A stretch of 48,961 bases of DNA from Elusimicrobiota bacterium. GTDB taxonomy: Bacteria; Elusimicrobiota; Endomicrobiia; Endomicrobiales; Endomicrobiaceae. Every line of letters starts with the position of its first letter. Position 1 is the first letter of the stretch. The notes under the pieces are model-generated. The model was not told the DNA's origin. It was given only the letters and a program-made list of their open reading frames with translations, and searched no databases. This document shows, one piece after another, positions 44,768 to 48,961 of this stretch. The stretch spans positions 1 through 48,961 of the forward strand of contig JAFXOV010000051.1 of the NCBI GenBank assembly GCA_017528425.1. The letters run 5' to 3'. Made by a program: the position numbers and the translations under genes.

Positions 44768-45268
44768 TTATTTTATTTTTACAGCAGGAATAGTTTTTAA
44801 TTCTCCGCTTTTTGTATTGTATTGATAAATTCCGACTTGTTTTGCTGCTTTATTTTCCGGAATATCTATTTTTTGATCATCATAATATAAATCATCATCG
44901 TCACCAACAAGCAACATCAGTTTTTCGTTAGGAAAAGATCCGGATTTTACAAGAGCTGTATTAGGTTTTAAAATTTGAAATATTCTTATTTGTTCTTTTG
45001 TTATAATTTCTCCGTCTTTCTTTTTGGAAAACAAAGTTAATCCGGACAATTTTTTATCATCTGTATTTATTGTTTCCTGTTTTTCATCTTGATAAACAAA
45101 ATTTTTAAAACTATTCATAAATGTTTCAACAAAAGATGTCATTTCTTCAATATATTTTTCTGCCTGTTCCATTTCTTTTTTATTTAACACATCTTCTTTA
45201 TCATCGGCAAAAACACCAACACAACAAAACAGACTTAAAACAACCGCTAAACCAATAATTTTTTTCAT
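44768..45268 (-). CDS. small secreted protein of unknown function
   Basis: I do not recognise this 166-residue protein. A clear Sec signal peptide (MKKIIGLAVVLSLFCCVGVFA, cut before DDKED) is followed by a helical, acidic stretch, then a beta-rich half with LTLFSKKKDGEIITKEQIRI, FQILKPNTALVKSGSF, LMLLVGDDDDLYYDDQKIDI and a basic end. The alternating strands and the DDDD turn resemble small periplasmic carrier-like folds, but no named family can be supported. A GGAG ribosome site precedes the ATG. It lies 28 bases after the TupA-like copy 3 and is probably co-transcribed with it. Confidence 0.75.
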   Translation of the reverse strand: MKKIIGLAVVLSLFCCVGVFADDKEDVLNKKEMEQAEKYIEEMTSFVETFMNSFKNFVYQDEKQETINTDDKKLSGLTLFSKKKDGEIITKEQIRIFQILKPNTALVKSGSFPNEKLMLLVGDDDDLYYDDQKIDIPENKAAKQVGIYQYNTKSGELKTIPAVKIK

Positions 45269-45296
45269 TTTTATTCTCCAATAATTTCAATACAAA

Positions 45297-46262
45297 TTAT
45301 TTCAATTTAGGAAGAATTAAATCGTCACCCAATTTATAATCCCATTCAAAAGGTTCAAAAATATCTGTTCCGTTTCCCGGTGTAAATGTCAGCTCTCCTA
45401 AATAAATATCTTTATTAATATCTTCATAAAAATCTACTCTGCAAAGAGGAAAAGGTTCTGCTAATTTTTCTGCTAATTCTACCATTTTAGGAAAATCTTT
45501 TAAATTAACTTTTTCATCTTCTTTTATTGCTCCGCCGTTTTTTAAATTTAACAAATTAAGATTTTTATCATAGAAATTGCAAAATCTATTTTTCTCGTCT
45601 ATTGCACCGATAACTAACAATCGTTTAAAAACGCCATTACAACAATGAAATTTATAATCTTTCAAATATTTATCACCAACAATATACTTTTCACAAATAA
45701 TTTTGGGTTTTATATCTTTATACTGCCACTCAAAATATCGATAATAATTATTACTTTTGGGATTCATCCATTTTTTTAATTTCTGTTTCGCATCCTCAAT
45801 ATCAAGCTTCAACTTATCTTTTACGATAATATTTTGTTTACATCCCCAATTAACCTTCAAAACAAATCTATTCGGTAATTTATTAAAATCAATTTCATCG
45901 GGGCTATTATAAACACCTAAACACGGAATTAAATACTGTTCACCTACTGTATCTTTTATATAATTTCTAACTTCCACTTTATCCGCACATTTTGTCATTA
46001 GATAATCACGATAATAAAATTTTAACCATTGTATTTTTTCATTAAACGTTTTTGGATTATCAAGATTTAACTTATAGCCCAACATTGTTTCAAATTGAGT
46101 TTCTAAAATATATTTTATTTCTTCTTCGGTTAGATTATTTTCAAATCTTCTTTTATATAATCTTCTATATTTGCACGGAACTTTATAACTTAATACTTTC
46201 CTGTTAAAAAAATATAATTTTCTATGTCCGTCTCTTGTTCTTGTAAAGTCAAATATTTCCAT
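45297..46262 (-). CDS. TupA-like ATP-grasp protein, copy 3
   Basis: The 321-residue paralogue of copies 1 and 2 has NPKTFNEKIQWLKFYY, KCADKVEVRNYIKD, RFVLKVNWGCKQNIIV, FEWQYKDIKPKIICEKY, RVDFYED and ELTFTPGNG. The last is nearest the usual family form, so this copy may be the most canonical. Unlike the other two it is headed by its own promoter with a palindrome between the -35 and -10. It diverges from the glycosyltransferase gene across about 200 bases and is followed by the small secreted protein gene. The surface-glycan ligase role is inferred from the family. Confidence 0.86.
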   Translation of the reverse strand: MEIFDFTRTRDGHRKLYFFNRKVLSYKVPCKYRRLYKRRFENNLTEEEIKYILETQFETMLGYKLNLDNPKTFNEKIQWLKFYYRDYLMTKCADKVEVRNYIKDTVGEQYLIPCLGVYNSPDEIDFNKLPNRFVLKVNWGCKQNIIVKDKLKLDIEDAKQKLKKWMNPKSNNYYRYFEWQYKDIKPKIICEKYIVGDKYLKDYKFHCCNGVFKRLLVIGAIDEKNRFCNFYDKNLNLLNLKNGGAIKEDEKVNLKDFPKMVELAEKLAEPFPLCRVDFYEDINKDIYLGELTFTPGNGTDIFEPFEWDYKLGDDLILPKLK

Positions 46263-46307
46263 TTTTTAATTAAAAATACAATTTTATTCCATAAATTTGT
46301 GAGAGTT

Positions 46308-46336
46308 ATTATACAAATAAACGGTTTATTTGTTAA
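46308..46336 (-). promoter_or_regulatory. promoter of TupA-like copy 3 with a palindromic operator candidate
   Basis: Leftward, TTAACA (46331-46336), 17 bases, perfect TATAAT (46308-46313). The spacer is filled by a 17-base palindrome, AAATAAAC-G-GTTTATTT (46315-46331), perfect except for its central base. A protein bound there would block polymerase. Confidence 0.7.
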
Positions 46337-46385
46337 GTGTCTTACAAATCAAAATTTTAAATTTTCAATACCCAAAACAAATAAA

Positions 46386-46414
46386 TTAAAAAAGCACAAT
46401 GAAATTAGTATAAT
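46386..46414 (+). promoter_or_regulatory. probable promoter of the glycosyltransferase-aminotransferase pair
   Basis: A perfect TATAAT (46409-46414) stands 17 bases after a weak TTAAAA (46386-46391), about 50 bases before the GTG start. The -35 is poor, so an activator or chance are both possible. The divergent gap 46263-46464 otherwise holds only the leftward promoter. Confidence 0.45.
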
Positions 46415-46464
46415 AATAAAAACAATTTTGAATATATTATTGATTTTTTAGGAGAAAGGTTAAA

Positions 46465-47475
46465 GTGAAAGAAATAGGTGTCTCCGTATTATGTGTGGCA
46501 TATAATCAAGAAAAATATATTCGACAGACATTGGAAAGCTTTGTTATGCAAAAGACAAATTTTCCTTTTGAAGTTCTTATAAATGATGATGCTTCCACGG
46601 ATAAAACACCTGAAATAATAAAAGAATTTGCAGATAAATATCCGAACATAATAAAACCGATTTATCAAAAAGAAAATCAATATTCGAAAGGTGTATCAAT
46701 ACATAACGATTTTTTATTTCCAATAGCGGCAGGGAAATATTTAGCTTTTTGCGAAGGTGATGATTTCTGGACAGACGAAAACAAACTTCAACTGCAATAT
46801 GACATAATGGAAAAAAATCCTGATTGTCATTTATGCTTACATAAGGTTAGAGTTGTTTCCGAAAACGGAAATGAACTAAAAGAAACTTATCCGAAACATT
46901 TAAGAAAAAAAGTAATAACCACTAAAAAATTTTTAAAATTAATTTTTTACACTTATACTTTTCAAACAAGCTGCTATTTTGTAAGAAAAGAAGATTATAA
47001 AAATTTTACCCGAAATTTTAATGAATCACTATTATTATATCGATTATATCTCGAACTCAGAATCGGCGACGAGCCTACACTTCTTTATTTCGGACTGTTA
47101 GGTAACACATATTATATAAACAAAGTTATGTCAAAATACAGAAAGAATTCTTTAGGAAGTTGGACTTCAAGAATGAATTCAAAACCTAATGAACAAAAAG
47201 TACAAATATTCAAATATCTAATTAAAATTACCGAAGAAATAGATAAATATACTTCTTATAAATACCATAAACTGTGCGTTGTCAGGTTCCTTCGTTTTAG
47301 TATTGAAATAGCTAAATATACCTTAAGCAAAAAAGATTTATTATTAAAAAACAGAAAAGAATTTTTCGGAAGATTTAATTTGTTTCATAAATCAATTCTG
47401 TTTATATATATTTTATTTCCGCTTTTTGGAAATTTTATTTATAATATATACTTAAGTTTATACAAAAAATTTTAA
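46465..47475 (+). CDS. family 2 (GT-A) glycosyltransferase
   Basis: The 336-residue enzyme probably adds a sugar from a nucleotide donor to a growing surface glycan at the inner face of the membrane. The GT-A core is visible: VSVLCVAYNQEKYIRQTLES, the nucleotide-binding LINDDASTDKT, AAGKYLAFCEGDDFW carrying the metal-binding acidic motif, and the acceptor-side TSCYFVRKED. A hydrophobic segment near the C terminus (SILFIYILFPLFGNFIYNIY) may anchor it. The start is GTG, fixed by GGAGAAAGG six bases upstream. The aminotransferase gene follows after 15 bases. Confidence 0.91.
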   Translation: MKEIGVSVLCVAYNQEKYIRQTLESFVMQKTNFPFEVLINDDASTDKTPEIIKEFADKYPNIIKPIYQKENQYSKGVSIHNDFLFPIAAGKYLAFCEGDDFWTDENKLQLQYDIMEKNPDCHLCLHKVRVVSENGNELKETYPKHLRKKVITTKKFLKLIFYTYTFQTSCYFVRKEDYKNFTRNFNESLLLYRLYLELRIGDEPTLLYFGLLGNTYYINKVMSKYRKNSLGSWTSRMNSKPNEQKVQIFKYLIKITEEIDKYTSYKYHKLCVVRFLRFSIEIAKYTLSKKDLLLKNRKEFFGRFNLFHKSILFIYILFPLFGNFIYNIYLSLYKKF

Positions 47476-47490
47476 AAGTAAAATGGTAAA

Positions 47491-48597
47491 ATGAAAAAAA
47501 TAATAAATGTCACACGTTCATCAATGCCAACTTATAAAGAATATTGCAAAGAAATAAAAGAACTTTGGAAAACGCATTGGCTTACAAACATGGGAGTAAA
47601 ACATGAACATTTTCAAAAAGAATTGAAAAAGTTTTGCAAAGTTCCGCATATAGCATTATATACTAACGGACATTTAGCTCTTGAAAATATAATTACCGCG
47701 ATGAACTTAAAAAAAGACGGAGAAATAATAACAACACCTTTCACTTTTGTTTCTACTACACATGCAATAGTCAGAACAGGTTTTAAACCTGTTTTCTGTG
47801 ATATAAATGATAAAGATTATACGATAGATGTCACAAAAATAGAAAAATTAATAACAAAAAAAACGGTAGCAATAGTTCCCGTTCATGTATACGGGAATAT
47901 ATGTAATATTGAAGCAATAAATAAAATAGCAAAAAAGTACAAATTAAAAGTGATTTACGATGCCGCACATACATTCGGAGAAACTTATAAAGGAATATCA
48001 CCGGCAAATTTCGGAGATGCATCAATATTTAGTTTTCATGCAACAAAAGTTTTTAACACAATAGAAGGTGGCGCAATCTGTTTTTCCGACAATAAACTTG
48101 TTCAGATTTTAAATGATATGAAAGATTTCGGCTTTAGAGATGCCGAAAATGTAGCTTATATCGGCGGTAATGCAAAAATGAACGAGTTTCAAGCAGCAAT
48201 GGGAATATGTAATTTAAAAACAATAAAACAAGAAATTCAAAAAAGAAAAAAAGTATATGAACATTACAAAAAAAGATTACAAAATACTAAAGGAATAAAG
48301 TTTTGTAAGAAACAAAAAAATGTTAAATATAATTATAGTTATTTACCGATAATGTTTGATAACTATAAATATACAAGAGATGAAATATTTGAAAAACTTA
48401 AATCACAAAACATAATGGCAAGAAAATACTTTTATCCGTTAACAAGCAATTTTGAATGCTACAAAAATTTACCAACAATAAAAAAATATAAAACGCCGGT
48501 AGCAAAATACATTTCCGAAAGGATTTTAACATTACCTCTTTATGCAGATTTATCTATAAAAGATGTAGATAGAATTTGTGACATTATTTTGAAATAA
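47491..48597 (+). CDS. DegT/DnrJ/EryC1-family nucleotide-sugar aminotransferase
   Basis: The 368-residue PLP enzyme transfers an amino group, usually from glutamate, to a keto-sugar nucleotide to make an amino-deoxy sugar for the cell surface. Seen are WLTNMGVKHEHFQKEL at the N terminus, the TNGHLALENII loop, TTPFTFVSTTHAIVRTG, VPVHVYGNICNIEAI, the cofactor-binding YDAAHTFG, the Schiff-base lysine in FSFHATKVFNTIEGG (K186) and the closing AKMNEFQAAMG. Length matches the family. The exact sugar (for example dTDP-4-keto-6-deoxyglucose) cannot be told. It is paired with the upstream glycosyltransferase, suggesting they build and attach the same residue. Confidence 0.92.
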   Translation: MKKIINVTRSSMPTYKEYCKEIKELWKTHWLTNMGVKHEHFQKELKKFCKVPHIALYTNGHLALENIITAMNLKKDGEIITTPFTFVSTTHAIVRTGFKPVFCDINDKDYTIDVTKIEKLITKKTVAIVPVHVYGNICNIEAINKIAKKYKLKVIYDAAHTFGETYKGISPANFGDASIFSFHATKVFNTIEGGAICFSDNKLVQILNDMKDFGFRDAENVAYIGGNAKMNEFQAAMGICNLKTIKQEIQKRKKVYEHYKKRLQNTKGIKFCKKQKNVKYNYSYLPIMFDNYKYTRDEIFEKLKSQNIMARKYFYPLTSNFECYKNLPTIKKYKTPVAKYISERILTLPLYADLSIKDVDRICDIILK

Positions 48598-48644
48598 TAT
48601 ATTTAACAATCCAAAGCTTTAAATTCTTTGTAGTTGTCGTTAGA

Positions 48645-48752
48645 GACTTTAATATTTTAGGTTAGAATGAAGCAACTAACGAATGAAGTGTACATAAGCG
48701 AAGCAGTACTCGATTGAGTTAGTTGCAAAATTATAACCAAAATATTAAGGTC
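48645..48752. repeat. long imperfect inverted repeat between the aminotransferase gene and 5S rRNA
   Basis: The outer arms (from GACTTTAATATTTT at 48645 to AAAATATTAAGGTC at 48752) pair over about 35 positions with a few mismatches, including a perfect GCAACTAAC/GTTAGTTGC. The 37-base apex contains GTAC/GTAC and, at its centre, GCGAAGC, a sequence known for very stable mini-hairpins. It contains no frame and no tRNA. It could be a miniature mobile element, a repeat-family member or a structured RNA. 48598-48644 holds nothing recognisable. Confidence 0.6.
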
Positions 48753-48781
48753 GATATAAAATGTATGGATATTTTTTTGAC

Positions 48782-48819
48782 AAAAAAAATAGACATACAA
48801 TTTCTTGTATGTCTATTTT
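48782..48819 (-). terminator. terminator of the rRNA operon
   Basis: A perfect 15-bp stem (48786-48800 with 48805-48819; core AGACATACAA/TTGTATGTCT) with loop of four bases, followed leftward by a U run (complement of 48782-48789). It begins 10 bases past the 5S 3' end. Confidence 0.87.
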
Positions 48820-48829
48820 ATATAAAGAA

Positions 48830-48945
48830 TCTGGCAACGACCTACTCTCCCGGGACCCTGCGGTCCAAGTACCATCGGCCCATATGAGCTTAACTTCCGA
48901 GTTCGGAATGGGATCGGGTGTGACCTCACAGGTATAGTCACCAGA
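48830..48945 (-). rRNA. rrf: 5S ribosomal RNA
   Basis: The leftward transcript of about 116 bases begins TCTGGTGACTATACCTGTG and ends GAGTAGGTCGTTGCCAGA, so the two ends pair as helix I. Internal hallmarks are CACACCCGATCCCATTCCGA, GAACTCGGAAGTTAAGC and GGTACTTGGACCGCAGGGTC. A terminator follows at once. 23S rRNA is expected beyond the right edge, so the window catches the 3' end of an rRNA operon. Confidence 0.96.
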
Positions 48946-48961
48946 AATTTTTCAATTTCAA

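Noticed and set aside
48645-48752. Inverted repeat as integron attC site or tRNA
   Set aside because: The outer GTTAGTT/AACTAAC does not match the attC core consensus and there is no integrase nearby. No cloverleaf or T-loop sequence is present.

Overview
The window is AT-rich (about 30% G+C by eye), densely coded bacterial chromosome. It comes from a Gram-negative-type cell: there is an OmpA-type lipoprotein, there are Sec signal peptides, and the genes carry ordinary Shine-Dalgarno sites under the standard code. My best guess is the Elusimicrobiota (Endomicrobium/Elusimicrobium-like). That rests on the composition, the giant exported multidomain protein and the gene content, and it is inference. 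A 16S or RpoB phylogeny would settle it.

Layout. (1) 1-2323: the 5' end of rplU (leftward) diverges from an aminotransferase and a biotin-protein ligase (rightward), closed by a two-way terminator. (2) 2351-25900: a leftward unit made of a small secreted membrane protein and one giant gene of 7,657 codons, almost half the window. The giant protein has an exported-type N terminus, a TIKI/ChaN-like region, a caspase-like His/Cys pair, and two tandem copies of a module of about 2,300 residues (membrane block, M48-type HExxH peptidase, helical region, AarF/UbiB-type kinase, GHKL-like ATPase remnant). A low-molecular-weight phosphatase-like domain and a third HExxH domain follow. An in-frame TAA interrupts the signal peptide. 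(3) 26162-37105: the leftward information-processing block: promoter, L10 leader, rplJ, rplL, a second promoter, rpoB, rpoC, rpsL, rpsG, terminator. fusA and tuf do not follow rpsG. (4) 37128-39172: two DUF805 membrane proteins, then mtnN overlapping luxS, which together degrade S-adenosylhomocysteine and make the AI-2 precursor. (5) 39191-48597: an envelope and surface-sugar region. It holds three scattered TupA-like ATP-grasp paralogues, the OmpA-like lipoprotein, a YihY-type membrane protein, a UDP-galactopyranose-mutase-like flavoprotein, a small secreted protein, a family-2 glycosyltransferase and a DegT-type sugar aminotransferase. (6) 48645-48961: a long inverted repeat, a strong terminator and a complete 5S rRNA on the minus strand, the 3' end of an rRNA operon entering from the right.

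Two things stand out. One is an unlisted 50-residue gene (41981-42133) encoding five near-perfect 10-residue repeats built on K-[L/F/I]-G-D-G-P. It has its own promoter, an excellent ribosome site and a terminator, and it lies just upstream of a TupA-like ATP-grasp gene. The other is the giant gene, with its duplicated kinase/peptidase modules, its interrupted signal peptide, and expression that appears to depend on read-through of a terminator placed over the stop codon of its upstream partner.
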